NCBI RefSeq assembly: GCF_037392515.1
Contig: NC_090288.1
Location: forward strand, 8,783,969 to 8,847,968
DNA length: 64,000 nt
Direction of reading: 5' to 3'
DNA from: Haliotis asinina
Taxonomy: Eukaryota; Mollusca; Gastropoda; Lepetellida; Haliotidae
Part shown: positions 12,084-24,544 of the stretch, in pieces
Position numbering within the stretch: the first letter of the stretch is position 1
Layout: each line of letters begins with the position of its first letter
The notes under the pieces: model-generated
Told to the model about the DNA's origin: nothing
Seen by the model: only the letters and a program-made list of their open reading frames with translations
Databases searched by the model: none
Position numbers and translations under genes: made by a program

Positions 12084-15000
12084 CTATGTGATGTCAATCT
12101 GACACATGTAATAGTTCTCAGCGTCACATGAAACGTCATGGAGGCCGCCTCCATACACCATTGCACAGTCTTCATTGAAACCTGGAGATGGTTCGCTAGT
12201 GTCCCAGAAGGAGTTCAAGAGCACATTGCCATCAGCCCACACGTAGGTCCCTTCAATAGCAATGTCGTCAAGGCCAACATACACGGGCTCCCCACCTGTC
12301 AAATTTGATATAACTGTAACATTGCAGACAGAACATTAATGACACCTTGGATCCATCAATCAGTACTGTTAACAATTGAAAAATGATTCATGACAATTCG
12401 TGACGATTCCAGTTTGTCTAACACTTTCACAGAGTTGTGATACAAGTAGTGTTTCTGGATCGTTGTTCTATAGTGTACTTACTCATGGTCAGAAACCTTA
12501 TCCACCTCAGTGATGGAATAGGCAGGGTTGATGACCTTAGTTAGACGTTTTCATTTCCAAAACAACTATGTTGACATGCCGTCACACATAAGTAGAATTT
12601 ATTGACGAAATGTAGAATTCCCGTAACACGGTGAACACATGTATTATTCTGCATATACCTCTGAATATATATTAAAACTACTAATGCACGTGCCCGCGTT
12701 ATACAGGGTGAAGTGATATGCTAACGTCGTAGGCACATATTTACAAATGAGGGTTCAAATATAAGACCTCCAATGCTTATTCGCATAGTGTGCAAAACAT
12801 CTTGAAACAACTGATCATTTCAGATCTGCATAAAGTATTAATTAATGTTCTGATACGTTTGTATGTAAATACTTTAAGCTCAAATGATTCGACATCATTG
12901 ATATTGAACTTCACTATGATTCAGAAACTGTACTTGATAACATTTATGGCATCGATCCAAATACTTCTGATGGTGTCCATCACTTGTTGACATTTGTCCA
13001 CGCCTGTTTGAACCGTCAGTTGACATCCGTCTCCTTCTCATTCAGCATTAGCTGCTTCCATTACTTGTTACCATTTCTCCACGTCTTCCAGAACAGACAC
13101 GTGACCTCCGTCACCTTCGCAGCCAGCTCTGGCATCACTCACCTCTAAAGTCAGCAGTTGCTACCATCACTTGTTACCATTTCTCCACGTCTTCAGAACA
13201 GACACGTGACCTCCGTCACCTTCGCAGCCAGCTCTGGCATCACTCACCTCTAAAGTCAGCAGTTGCTACCATCACTTGTTGAAATTTCGCCACGTCTTCC
13301 ATAACAACCAAGTGTCCCCCTTCAATTGCGCAGGCAGCTGTAGCATCTGCCCAATTCGTCTTGTTTAGAGACAGCCTGTAGCATGCAGGTGGGTTGTCAA
13401 ATGCAATGTAGCCCTCGGGGATGGGACAGGTGTCTGCAACCAGCATTGGCAACAGTGACAACACAATGGGAAAGGACGCAGGTTTAGTCTCAACAGTACA
13501 GAGGTGCCTGTCCTATTGAAAGACTGAAACAAGGGAAACCAGAAATATATCATAGGGATATCAGTGAACCTCTATTTTGGCCTGATCAGTTTCAATGACG
13601 TTTCGGTGTGACATCACTACCACATCACCCTTTGTTTCGGTGCTCTACACACGGAACATTGATCCTCAATTTCTGAGTGATATGTCGGTAATGCATGTCA
13701 TTATACATTATGCATCATAATATAAACAGACTGAGTATATTAACGGCAAATCGATCGGTCATGATTCGTGTAATAATTTAAGCAAGCGCCATCTTTTTGC
13801 GCCATCTTTTCTTGGTATGACGTTGAATGGAATAAGACCACCGACCTTGGGCAGACACCCTGTCCACTAAACCATGAAGGCGGTATATGTACTCACTCAC
13901 TCTGTTCCCGCAGTTGTTCGTTACCTGACTCCCGCACATACAGCCTGGCGCCATCAAGATAACCGCTGTTTATCACAGAAGGAAAGGACGCTGAGTAGAG
14001 TAGACACTGGCCGTCGTTGATGTTGATGTTGAACATGGTGCAGTTGTTGTTGCTGTGACATGCGTGAGCACAGGTTTGCTGGGTCTTTGATGGGAGTTCA
14101 GAGATGCGCTGAGGGGTAGTCATGTTCAAGTCGTTGAAATCCGACAGAAAATGGTATCGTTGCTGTTGATCAACCCTATTCAGCAAACTGTTGTTTTGAA
14201 AAGAGTACTCAGAGTGATCATGTCAAGTTTGTTTTGACGTTGATATTTTTAATAGCTAGTGACAGTCACTGGCCAACTGGGGATCTTTCAACGAAACGGC
14301 CTTTACAAGATTGACCTTAAATCCCATTCTTTAACATTGCACTAAGGTTACCTTAGTGACTCACGATCACCTTAGTATCCTGAGAAAGGAGGCCCAAATT
14401 ACTTAACTACGCCTTTGGTCAGGTATATTTCTAGATTTGATCTCAGTGAACATAATCTCTTGCTACATCAAACTTGCAAAAGGTAAGCCTATTGACACAT
14501 GTGAGTGCGAACATAATGTCACAACTTCTCAACAATAGTGATCAAACGGTTAGTAAAGCAGCATGCTCGGGAATGCCAAAGAAGGTTTTGCTTCAAGATT
14601 CCATTTTTCCAGTGATTAATGTTAGAATGGATCGAATGAGTGAGTTTTAGTTTACGCCGCTAACCCAGGAAATCACATCGAGAGACACCAGAAATAGGAT
14701 TCCCACAGAGTATCGATATGGGGAATCCAACCCGTCGGCGTGACGAGCGAACGATATCCCACAAGACTATCCCACTGCGTTTAGCAAGTGGTAAGCTGAT
14801 CAGAATTTTTAATGACGTGCTCAGAAAGGGGAACCTGATGTTAGAATTGACAGCAGATGTGTTCATATATCCTAAAGAACATAGAGCGGAAATCTAATAA
14901 ATTTGACCCAAGAGCAGCATGAGATCCAATAAACGTCGTGATTTCACGTGTGAGCTTATACTTTTTTTATATCACCAAAGTTAACGTATTTAGACCAGTA

Positions 15001-15336
15001 TATATATATTGGCAGGTTGTTTAATGCCGCACCAAGCAATAATCCAACTATATGGCGGCAGTCTGTAAATAATCGAGTCTGAACCAGACACTCCAGTGAT
15101 CAACAGCATGAGCATCGATCTACACAGTTAGGATGCGGTGACATGAGTCAATCAAATCAGCAACTCTTAGGACAAGGCTTAATTACAGAAGACCACTGTA
15201 ACTTGGAACTTAAAAATTATTAAGAGAAAGAGAAGGGTAGAATGTTGACGAACTTATGAAGCTGTACATACCCGCACAGGTTGGCCGAGGTTCTGAAAGT
15301 CCAGCACAACAGTAACAGACCAAATAGGGGTTCCAT
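12084..15336 (-). CDS. Apple/PAN plus C-type lectin domain secreted protein, paralogue 1
   Basis: Exons: 15,272-15,336 (signal peptide), 13,925-14,187 (apple/PAN), 13,248-13,433 and 12,084-12,295 (CTLD). CDS is 726 nt, 241 aa, with phases 2-1-1 and GT-AG junctions (donors GTATGT, GTAACG, GTGAGTG). Residues 1-18 are a signal peptide (MEPLFGLLLLCWTFRTSA). Residues about 22-109 form the apple domain with Cys in TCAHACHSNNNCTMF and DGQCLLYS. The CTLD is long-form: Cys in TCPIPEGY and ACYRLS, then ATAAC, NEDC, DVSC and YYMC, giving three disulphides as in the family. WIGL is replaced by YVGLDD. The sugar-site EPN/QPD is EPS and the WND is LHDVS, so calcium-dependent sugar binding is doubtful. It ends CQIDIT. 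It is nearly identical to the gene at 36,744-40,216. An array of partial exon copies lies in the intron after the first CTLD exon. Confidence 0.9.
12969..13247 (-). repeat. Tandem partial copies of the first CTLD exon (105-106 bp units)
   Basis: Directly downstream (minus sense) of the first CTLD exon, and starting right at its splice donor, are two good units and one decayed unit of about 105 bp. Each holds the 3' part of the exon (CEGDGGHVSVLEDVEKW, then a stop codon, then QVMVATADFRG) and a GTGAGTG donor. Unit starts are near 13,165 and 13,059, with a decayed one near 12,969. No acceptor precedes each unit, and every good unit carries the same in-frame stop, so these are pseudo-exons. The unit is 35 codons long, so it does not change frame. 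Confidence 0.8.
14638..14771 (-). mobile_element. SINE family A, internally shortened
   Basis: Tail CGGCGTAAACTAAAACTCAC and head motifs are recognisable on the minus strand but the middle is reduced. The same shortened copy is at 39,519-39,663 in duplication copy 2, so it predates the duplication. Confidence 0.65.
15005..15215 (-). mobile_element. SINE family B (long-headed)
   Basis: Contains the family B blocks TCTGTAAATAATCGAGTCTG, CAGCATGAGCATCGATCT and the tail side TTTAATGCCGCACCAAGCAATAATCC. It is matched at 39,890-40,070 in copy 2. Family B shares its 3' tail with family A but has a different head. Confidence 0.65.
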
Positions 15337-16551
15337 CTTTCCTGCACTGATCCTGCCTACTAGTGTAGGCACACAGACCAGTGACAGAATATTCCCAAGT
15401 TTATGGATTCTACGTCAACTTGAATGGACATCTAGTTTCCAAAGACGGATCCATCGATGGTATATTTACATGGATAAAAGGTTTTTAACGTTCGGCGTTT
15501 AACAAACACTTCATTTTCTCGGTGGTCTCTTTAAAACAATCACAAAGGGTTGTAATTAACCACTTTTACCAGTTAATGATTATTGTTTACACAAATGTAC
15601 AACCTGAAGACATACAATTACCGGTCATTCATAGATCCTTCCTCTGAAATGTCTCACAATGAACCAGTTGACCAATGAAATTAATATCCTCATATGCGAA
15701 GTTTTCTATTCTGTGTTTCACTTAGATAAGGTAATTCTTGGGAGTAGAGACACACATAAAGCATTTCCATAATCATACGATATTGCTAAATAAAGAGAGT
15801 CCAAAATTACTATTCAATGTCATACGTTTGTGTCCTTGGATCATGACAGTTTTGATTAGGAATAGGTGAGCGTTTCCAGACCAAGGCCCGATACAAACAC
15901 ACGAAATTCCAAGTCAATTGAAAAAACAAGTAGTACTCAACCACCACCACCACCACCTCCACCACCACCTCCACCCATTCCACCCCCCACCCCCAGTGTA
16001 CCGTTACTATGGTTAGCCTCAGGTTCGCTTCGGGTTCAAGAGCAGCCATGGTAAATTCTTGGGCAACCAGAATAATCCATTTAGTTTTTTCAAATTTTGG
16101 GATTTTTTCTAAATATGAAAGGGATTACCCTTACCAACTCACATTACCATAATCTTCACAGGTCAGCAGTCTGTTGAGAGCATTATGTCTACTCCAATGT
16201 TTATAGCAAAGGCCTGTCTCAGAAGTTTGATGACTGGTTTAGTCTGTCAAAATAACTTTGGGGAACTTTTGTGAACCTAACTTTTTTAAGAAACATATTT
16301 TTTGTCATTCGCAAAAGTAAAAATGTTTACAGGTACCTTCATGTTTCTCTGTGACTTAAAAGGAACCCGTTTTAATGTCACTGTGATTGCCTATTAAAAA
16401 CGTTACCTTCATTACTATATTTTGTTTCGTGATTGTTTTGATCAACACATTCCGGGCGTGGGTTCAATTAATGTAATGTCTGACAGGTGAAGTTAGCATG
16501 TGTTTCAGTTGAACCCACGCCAGAATAAGCTGATCAAAACAATCACGATAA

Positions 16552-16612
16552 ACATATATATATATGTGTGTGTATGTATATATGTATATGTATGTATGTA
16601 TATATATGTATG

Positions 16613-16644
<32 letters not shown>

Positions 16645-16722
16645 TGTATGTATGTATATATATATATATACACACACACACATATACATATATATACACA
16701 CACATATATGTATATATATGTA

Positions 16723-16786
<64 letters not shown>

Positions 16787-16864
16787 CACATACATATATA
16801 TATATACACATACATGTGTGTATATGTATATATATGTATGTATATATATATGTATGTATGTATA

Positions 16865-16901
<37 letters not shown>
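16552..16901. repeat. Compound TA/TG/GTAT microsatellite
   Basis: About 350 bp of (GTAT)n, (TA)n and (TG)n. All long open frames across it (poly Tyr/Val/Cys or Thr/His) are repeat artefacts. It is absent at the matching place in copy 2 (41,470-41,525), so it arose or was lost after the duplication. Confidence 0.95.
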
Positions 16902-17135
16902 AAACGGGTTCTTTACAGACAACATCCACTCGGTCGACAACCACGTTTGCACGTGGATAAAGACAACAGAGTTCGGCAAAACGATGAGCACCAAAGTATC
17001 TTTGAAGTTGGAGAAGTCTGAGAACCCATTGGGGGTCATCTTGCCTACTATGTAGATTGGCCAGATGATGGGTTTTCTATTTTCTATTTTCAGTAGCTTC
17101 CACGTGACAAATCCATGTTACGGAGGACTTGCACC

Positions 17136-18107
17136 AGGTGCCGGCTATAAAGGACGACGGAATTGTCTCGGGTGGAGTCGACGCTTACCGTTACCTTGTA
17201 GTTTTGTTCCTAGATTGAACAGTTTCTCTTGGAGTCGTTCAATCGCGATTTCAGAGGAATCCACTTGATCACGAAGACGAAGTGTTTGGCTGTTGTTTGG
17301 AGATTTCTGCTGGTTTCGCTTTTGATCATTTCGATCGTGCTAGCAATAGCTCCTGCACTCGTCTTTTGCACCGTGTTGAGAAATATTATCAGTGGTGGAT
17401 GACATTACGTCTGAAGAATGTTTATGATTTATGAATTGTATTTACGCAATCCGCAAAGAAAACAAGTCTTTTGTTGATGATATGCTTGAAGTCCTAAACT
17501 TTCCCTGAAACTAGAGCATCTGGAATGTCAACTTCATGGACCGGAGTCCATAATAACAGCAAAGAAAGAACCCGTGAGACATTGGAAAAAGTTTTGAAAT
17601 GATCGTGCCATTCTTGACTTGAAATTGTATTTTCTGAAAGGTGGACTTTTAAGCGCCTTTGCTTCCCAAAACATTTATGATTTAAAGCGACTCTTCTAAT
17701 AAAGGAAGGTTATTATCATTATCTATTATTATAGGATATTTGCAGAGCGCATATATCCAGGCAGCTAGTGCTTGCTCAAGGCATTGATTATTGGATGTCA
17801 ATGTCAACAGCCTATCGGTTCATCAGTCTTAACTCCCTGGTGAGTATACAACTCTTGCTGCCACTAGGCGCGCAGGCTACTGACGAAGTACCTGTTCACA
17901 GTTGAGTGGACCGGGACCCATAGTCACAGTACTTTGTCACTGCATGTTGCTGTACCCGTAACTAGGTGTTTGCATGTATTCATGTGGCCTCTATCTAGTC
18001 TTAAACCATTCGTTTAAGTGCACAGTGTTTTGTACTGTACACTAGCGGTTGGGACAACAGACACAGGATTCTGCACACAAAGTTGACTCCAGGGTTTTCA
18101 CATCCGG
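17136..18107. other. Copy-1-specific block with SINE-like segment
   Basis: Comparison with copy 2 (junction near 41,757) shows about 970 bp present only here. Within it, about 17,716-17,900 contains AGCTAGTGCTTGCTCAAGGC after an ATTATTATT run. I recognise this as a dispersed invertebrate repeat motif but cannot assign a family. I see no coding frame. Confidence 0.45.
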
Positions 18108-18429
18108 TCACAGGTGGGCTCGATCCCGACACCTCAACCTCGCTGGATCACTAGACTGGCGTTTTTCAGCTCGCCCACCATGTCTCCGCATATGGTTATA
18201 CTGTACATGACATTCCAGTAACATTCTCTTGATATTCGGTTTGGACTGCATTTATTCCATTTTACTAATATCCCAGTACACAGGATGGAGCGATTTTCAG
18301 GATTAATTTCTTTGGCCAACGGGATAGATCTGTAACATGCTTCAGTGTCAGTTTGAACACAAACATTTACATGCATGGGAGGTAAATATACCATCCTACT
18401 CTACAGGCAATTCTGATAGTATGTCCCCA

Positions 18430-18800
18430 TTTTTGAGTAGAATGTATTGACGAAATGTAGAATTTTTGTAACACTGTTGTTACGGTGAATAATTTGCCGT
18501 GACAAAAAGTATAAGAAATCCCCTCAAAACCAGCAAAATACAACGCCGAGAAGTTTGATATTTTCAAACTTTTTGTAATAAACAGAAAGCAAGATACAGA
18601 GATTCACAATAGAACGTAGAACGCTCAAAAAGTCTTCCGGAAGTAAACAATCACTCAAGGGGAGCAACTCTAGAGCACTTCCTTAAAGGCCTGCAGCCAA
18701 AATGCTAAAAGCACTGAACATTTATGATACGACATGTGATCCATTATAATTATCATTCAAAACACTAAATGTTGTGTCCCAGTAATAATTATTACTTAAT
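18430..18800 (-). repeat. Dispersed repeat related to the 156-bp satellite, copy a
   Basis: On the minus strand this reads through TTTTGCTGGTTTTGAGG, TTTTTGTCACGGCAAATTATT and a segment at about 18,645-18,785 that aligns with the whole 156-bp satellite monomer (shared GATCACATGTCGTATCAT, GTTCAGTGCTTTT, AGAGTTGCTCCCCTTGAGTG). The counterpart in copy 2 is at 42,080-42,430, and the same flank lies beside the satellite at 57,577-58,030. Confidence 0.65.
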
Positions 18801-19041
18801 GAATAATACAATTCACAGAAAATACACTCTCGTGACACTGTGAAATCACGTATCATTATAGGTCTGTAAATAGATGCTACTATATATGTTCATCAATTAC
18901 AGGTTCCACTTCTACACAGAGTAAAGTGATATGCTAACATACTATACTGTATTAATGTGACCGTCTTTTCTAACCTACCGATTGTTATTGGACACAGATG
19001 ATAACATCTCCAGGAATTCATTTGATTTCAGAACTATCACA

Positions 19042-22000
19042 TTATATGTCAATTTGACACATGTAATAGTAGTGTCGGGAACATGCAACGTCACTTAGAC
19101 CGTGTCTATGCATGACCACACAGTCTTCACTCACGCCCAGACTTGGTTCGTCGTGGGCCCATAATGAGCTGTTCAAGAGCTCTCTACCATCAGCCCACAC
19201 GTGCGTCCTTTCCTTGTCGCGGTCGTCAAGGCCAATATAGAAGGGCTCATCACCTGCAAAATATGACATAAATGAAACATTGCTGAGACAGAGCAAAATA
19301 ACCTTAACATCACCTTGGATCCACCAAATCACCAATTGTTCTTACTCACAGTCTGAAAACTTTTGCAGTTCAGTTCAAAGTGGTCATTGAAAAAAGGAAC
19401 TGCTCTTCTGCTGCTGTTTCAACTCCTTTGGGAATATCTGAATAATATCCTCATATCACAAAGTGATTATTAGTTTTAATGTGTCATCGATATCCATTTT
19501 CGTTGGTGTTTAAAGTGGGGGTTAAAAGCTATACCTTCTATAATTATTCGCGTATTACAACCATCTTGAAATAACTGATATGCTCAACCTGATTATTAAT
19601 TAATGTTGTGACACGTTACTATGTAAATATTGTTTCTGGTTTCATAATTTGATATCATTTAATGTGATTCAGAAACAGTACTTGGTATTTATGGCATCTA
19701 TCCTTCTGTCCATTTCTTTCTGAACCGTGGGTAATCTCAGTATCTTTCACAATCAGCTTTAACATCACTCACTTTCAAAGTCATCAGTTGCTGTCATCAC
19801 TTGTTGCCATTTGTCATCGTCTTCCAGAACAACCAAGTGTCCTCTGTCACCTTCACAACCAGTTTTAGCACCCATCCAACTCTTCTTGTTTAGAGACAAC
19901 TTGTAGCATGCGGGTGGGTTGTCAAATGCAATGTAGCCTTCAGCGATGGGGCATGTGTCTGCAACCAGCAATGAGAACGAACTCGCAGACGCTTTGCCAA
20001 AGCTATGCAGAGGGCGTCTGTCCTATTGCAAGACGGGCATTTAGATGTGCCTAATAAGCCAGTGATGACATAATATATGGACGCCAACAAACATCTATTT
20101 TTGACCGATCTATTTAAGAGAATACTTCCACAACATCACTATCGCATCGTAGCTTAGTTTGGTGCTTCATAAACAATGTCCGGCATTAATCATTAATTAT
20201 GAAATAAGACACTGGAATTTCAATGATGTATGATCTCATCTCATACGTACCATTATGCCCTTTTCGTGGATGTTGTTCAAAACTTAGACCTTCAATTTTG
20301 AAATGCCAATAATCCATGTTGTCATTATACATAGTATACCATGAACCCGAGTCGACATTATAAGGTGTTCACTTGTCACCAGGGGTACATGGGTTGAGGT
20401 ACCCTCGATGTTTGTTTATGTTCCCTGAGCCCGATGGAACGTAAGCAAATATCGAGGGTACATCAACCCATGGGCCCCGAGAGACCAATGATCGACCTAT
20501 TTCACTTACCGAACATCTCAGTGTTAATTTGGAATTGTTTGAAGTATGGGTGTCAGATCGTACACTTAAACCAATTGCAACCTGTGTGAATCAAACGATT
20601 CGAATCTTGCATCTTGCTGTTTTTCCCATAGGTATTGTCTCAGTGAAATATCCGCGATGTAATTCGACTTAATATTCACAGGGACTACATTTGAACGTCT
20701 TGTCAAATTTATTTATTTAGAATGCGAGGCAAATCTTTTCGTAGCCATCGCTAGATTTGACAGACGACGCAAGACAAACTGATTTAGAGTTATCTCCCCT
20801 TCGTCGGTTTGCATTCGCACAACATCGGTAATTTCCCTGCATCACGCGGGATTCAATGTTATTTGAGATAAAATAAAGTGCTACAGCAAAGTCCCGAATG
20901 AGCTGCCATTGGCAGCGAGGTAAATGTATTACACCTCACTTGTAAGTAGGGTACATTGAAAATAATAGAAGAGCGCTTAGCCAATCAGAAAACGACAATT
21001 TGTTTGAGGTAAGATAAATGTTTGTATTCCTTTAGCTGATATCGTCAGGCAGGTTGACTACAGCATATTGTATGACACTGGAAGAGATAAGACATCGACC
21101 TTCCGTTCTGCTGACAGACATTCTCTCCGCTTGACCACGGAGGCGGTATAATTTTGAACTGACTCATTCACTCTGTTCAAGCAGCTGTTCTTTACCTGAC
21201 TCCCGCACATACAGTCTGACGCCATCATGATAACCACTGTTTATCACAGAAGGAAAGGACGCTGAGTAGAGTAGACACTGGCCGTCGTTGATGTTGATGT
21301 TGAACATGGTGCAGTTGTTGTTGCCGTGACATGCTTGAGCACAAGTATGCTGGGTCTGTGATGTGAGTTCAGAGATGCGCTGAGGGGTGTTCATGTTCAA
21401 GTCGTCGAAATCCGCCCTCCTGTAGTATCGTTGCTGTTGATTAAATCTGTTTAGAGGAATCAACACATTGCAATCAACACAACGGGCTATTCCAAGTTTG
21501 CTTTGACCTTTTAATAGTGAGCGAGTTATGCTACGTCGCTTTTAGCAATATTTCAGCAATATCACGAGAACACTAGAAATGGGCTTCACACATTTGGGGT
21601 ATCGAACCCGGGTCTTCAGCGTGACACGCGAATTCGTTAACCATTTGGCTTCCCCACCGCCCCTGTTGGTTTTATGGCAAGCGATGTGGTGGTCCGGATT
21701 TTCATCACACGCAGACCTCAAATCAGATGTGGCACCGGACGTGTTCATATATCCTAGTGATCATACGGAGTACGTCTAACTCATAGATTTATCTCAAGAG
21801 TAGCATGACATCCAATGCATCCCATAATTTCCACGAGTGAGCTCTACCGTCGTGAATAATCACATATAATTATTTAATAATTCATATAATTATTTATTGG
21901 TCATTTAATGAGTTCTTTAAAGAGAAGATCCTAGATATCAGACAACGTCTGTCCTGTTGTGTCACCGATCAGCTGCACTACCAACAATTTGTGGTCCAAG

Positions 22001-24544
22001 GATCACCTGTCATTGATTTTCAACCCTATTCTTTTTCGGATGTAAGATCCCTTATCTTGCAAGCAAATAAGACTACATGTGCCTCTGACCCTATGCCAAC
22101 ACAGCTTGTCGTGGATCATTTAGACTGTCTACTCCCGGTCATCACAGATATCATAAACACAAGTATTTCAACTGGCATATTTCCCCAATCTTTGAAAAAT
22201 GCAATAGTCAAGCCTCTGATTAGAAACAACAAATTGGACTGTTCAGAACTGAAAAGCTGTCGACCTGTGTCAAATTTGCCATTTCTTTCAAAACTTGTTG
22301 AAAAGGCTGTAGCAAAGAGGCTGATGGAACACCTTTCATCACATGATCTGCTAAATAGATTCCAGTCGACATATCGTCCACATCATTCCACAGAAACTCT
22401 TCTCCTAAGATTAGTAAATGACTTGAGAAATATTCTGGATTCCGGGAATATGGTTGCCCTTGTTTTAACTGATTTGAGTGCAGCGTTTGACACTGTGGAT
22501 CATGTTTCCTGAAACAGCAAGTTGGAGTGAGAGGAACTGCTTTGAGGTGGTTTCAGTCATATCTATGTAGTCGGAGCCAAGAAGAGTCAGTTGATGTTAC
22601 TTCATCAAGACTTGAGTTATCCCATGGAGTTCCTCAAGGGTGTGTCGTTGGGCCGATTCTATTCCTGCTTTATGTGAACTCGCTACCAGCAGTTATCAAC
22701 AAGCACAGTTGCAGCCACTATGGATATGCAGATGACACCCAGCTCACTACCATCTTGAGACGCAATTCACTTTTGACAGACCTGCAGATTGTGGATGACT
22801 GTGTGTCTGACATAAAGAGATGGATGACATCTAGGATACTTCAACTCAATGCCAGTAAGACAGAACTATTGATAGCCGGCAGCCATAGGCAACTGCTTGG
22901 AGTATCAGTCTCAGGTGTCAAGGTAGCCTCCTCTGTCGTTTAACCATGCTCTGTTGCCAAGGACCTTGGTGTGTACATAGACTCTAACCTCTCACTAGAG
23001 GCCCACATCAACCATCAACGTAGTGTCTGCCATCACCACCTCAGAATCATAAGCTCAATCAGCCGATACATCACCACAGATTGTGCCCATGCCTTAGTGA
23101 GATCTCTTGTCCTTTCTAGACGTGACTATTGTAATAGCCTCCATGCTGGATTGAACTCTGTGCAATTACAGAAACTCCAAACAATTCAAAATGCTGCTGC
23201 CCGTACTGTATGTCTAAAATCCAAGCGAGATCACATCACTTCATCACTCATTTTCCTACACTGGCCTCCTGTTAAGTACCGTGTGAACTTCAAAATATTG
23301 AGTCTTGTATAAAAAATGTCTCCACGGTCAAGCTCCTGAGTACCTGCCTGAGCTTCTTACACTATACACCCCTGCAAGATGTCTCAGATCCCAGAATCAG
23401 CATTTACTTACAGTCCCCAAAGTCAAACTTGTCTCCTATGGTCAGAGGACCTTTACCTACGCCGCTGCATTGATTTGGAATTCGCTGACAGCTGACATCA
23501 AATGTGCCGAATCACTGAACTCTTTCAAGTCCCTTCTGAAAACCCATTACTTCTCCATAGCCTTCTCTTAGATCTTTCTTCCTTTTTTTAATTCTAACTA
23601 TTAGTAACGTAATGTGTACGTTAAATATACATTCACCTTTCTTTGTAGCGCCTTGAGCGAGAATCGAATGCACGGATACCGGCGCAGTTACAAATACCCA
23701 CTATTATAAATTATTATGTTTTACAGATTGAGATAGAAATGCAGCAGAGAGGGTTAGGGTGATCCTGGCACAGTCAGGCTGGTCAAGCTCATCATCAGCT
23801 CAGGGCCCTCACCGCCTCTACACGCAGCCCAGACAGCGAATGGGACTTCTCCCAGGAAACACTACCTAGTCGAACCCACCAAGAACGTTTCGGAGAATAT
23901 GAAGGCTCCCCAACACTGCAGCCTTCTGCATTACCCAGATTGTAAGAAGGACTGTGCTCCTGGTGGAGAACCCGGGCACTCTCCTCATCTGCGCCAAGAG
24001 ATCAGGAGGTACCAAACCAAGGGCACCGAGAACAATGGGGAGCCTGACGACAGTGTACTTGGGATGCAAGCGAGACATTTCAAAGGCGAGGTCCGCATAT
24101 TTATCATGCTTTTCCTGAATCTTGCCAATCACATTGCTGTCAAAAGGGACAGAAAATTCTATGATATAAATAATTTCATTGGCTTTATCAAAAAGGACAA
24201 TATCAGGTTTGTTGACTGGAATTCGTCTCAGGCTGTATATTGGCCTATTATTATTATTATTTTTATTATGATTAACAGTGTGAGCAACTATTTACACAAC
24301 TGGGATACAATGACGTAAGTCAAGCAGATCAGCAAGACTTTTTCCACCCGATCCTGCTAGTCTCCTTTTACGACAAGCATGAGTTGTTGAAGATCAATTC
24401 TAACCTGGATCTTCAAGTTACTGAGGAAAAAAGAAAGCTTAGAATGAGAGTTTGCTCGATCACGTAGGGCTGTACATACCCACACTGGTTGGCCGAAGTT
24501 CCGAAGGTCCAGCAGAGTAGCAGCAGACCAAGTGGGTGTACCAT
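19042..24544 (-). CDS. Apple/PAN plus C-type lectin domain secreted protein, paralogue 2
   Basis: Exons: 24,480-24,544 (signal peptide MVHPLGLLLLCWTFGTSA), 21,196-21,446 (apple), 19,773-19,958 and 19,042-19,253 (CTLD). CDS is 714 nt, 237 aa; all phases and GT-AG sites agree. The apple exon is almost the same as in paralogue 1 (CTMFNININDGQCLLYSASF is identical), whereas the CTLD differs strongly: CPIAEGYIAFDNPPACYKLS, SWMGAKTGCEGDRGHLVVLE, YIGLDDRDKERTHVWADGRE, DEPSLGVSEDC, LSDVAC, YYYMCQIDI. The sugar site again reads EPS and WND reads LSD. The first intron was enlarged by a CR1-like LINE and other repeats that copy 2 lacks. It is the counterpart of 42,676-46,316. A decayed partial CTLD exon follows its first CTLD exon at about 19,700-19,765. 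Confidence 0.88.
20367..20494. mobile_element. Foldback (hairpin) element
   Basis: Two inverted arms of about 55 bp: the left contains GGGTTGAGGTACCCTCGATG and the right the matching CGAGGGTACATCAACCCATG, around a short loop. There is no coding capacity. It is present at the matching position in copy 2 (44,185-44,306), so it is older than the duplication. It lies between the apple exon and the first CTLD exon of paralogue 2. Confidence 0.7.
21516..21664 (-). mobile_element. SINE family A
   Basis: Minus-strand head with GGGTTCGATACCCC, body with CAATATTGC motifs and a tail GCTCACTATT. It is shared with copy 2 at 45,507-45,662. Confidence 0.75.
21900..23720 (+). mobile_element. CR1-like LINE, 5'-truncated, RT region
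   Basis: Four plus-strand frames in order (21,991-22,512; 22,527-22,943; 22,971-23,312; 23,305-23,571) carry KSCRPVSNLPFLSKLVEKAV, LTDLSAAFDTVDH, HGVPQGCVVGPILFLLYVNS, YGYADDTQL (intact catalytic YADD), LNASKTELLIAG, LGVYIDSNLSLEAHI, QKLQTIQNAAARTV, HWPPVKYRVNFKIL and AALIWNSLTADIK. That order is typical of a CR1/L2-type RT and C-terminus. No endonuclease domain is present, so it is 5'-truncated, with about three frame breaks. The 3' end is a TTATTA-rich tail. It is absent from copy 2, where family B SINE sequence is continuous, so it inserted after the duplication. Confidence 0.85.
23880..24270 (-). pseudogene. LINE C-terminal fragment, probably restriction-like endonuclease type
   Basis: Minus-strand reading gives PDIVLFDKANEIIYIIEFSV, KYADLAFEMSRL, VRLPIVLGALGLVPPDL and VMQKAAVLGSLHILRNVL. 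This resembles the C-terminal part of R2-like or related LINEs, where a PD...E-containing nuclease segment precedes a VIGALG...LLGTARILR block. Only this fragment is present. It is part of the copy-1-specific insert. Family assignment is from memory of the motif. Confidence 0.5.
24285..24420 (-). mobile_element. SINE family B, head half only
   Basis: Carries TTACGACAAGCATGAGTTGT and GATCAATTCTAACCTGGATC, the family B head. The other half is missing here but present in copy 2 (45,868-46,190), consistent with replacement during the neighbouring LINE insertion. Confidence 0.65.

Larger units (their letters stand above)
15337..19041. other. Intergenic DNA between paralogues 1 and 2
   Basis: There is no supported gene. 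It holds a CCA-rich tract at about 15,940-16,000, a large microsatellite (16,552-16,901), sequence shared with copy 2 near 16,905-17,135, a block present only in copy 1 (17,136-18,107), and an old dispersed repeat near 18,430-18,800. A plus-strand poly-proline reading of the CCA tract is an artefact. Confidence 0.5.

Noticed and set aside
15940-16010. Proline-rich protein coding segment (also 41,398-41,460)
   Set aside because: The frame is only a CCA/CCT simple repeat with no splice or domain context.
16464-17055. Long open frames on both strands across the TA/TG microsatellite
   Set aside because: They encode only Tyr/Val/Cys/Ile or Thr/His runs dictated by the repeat, in several frames at once.
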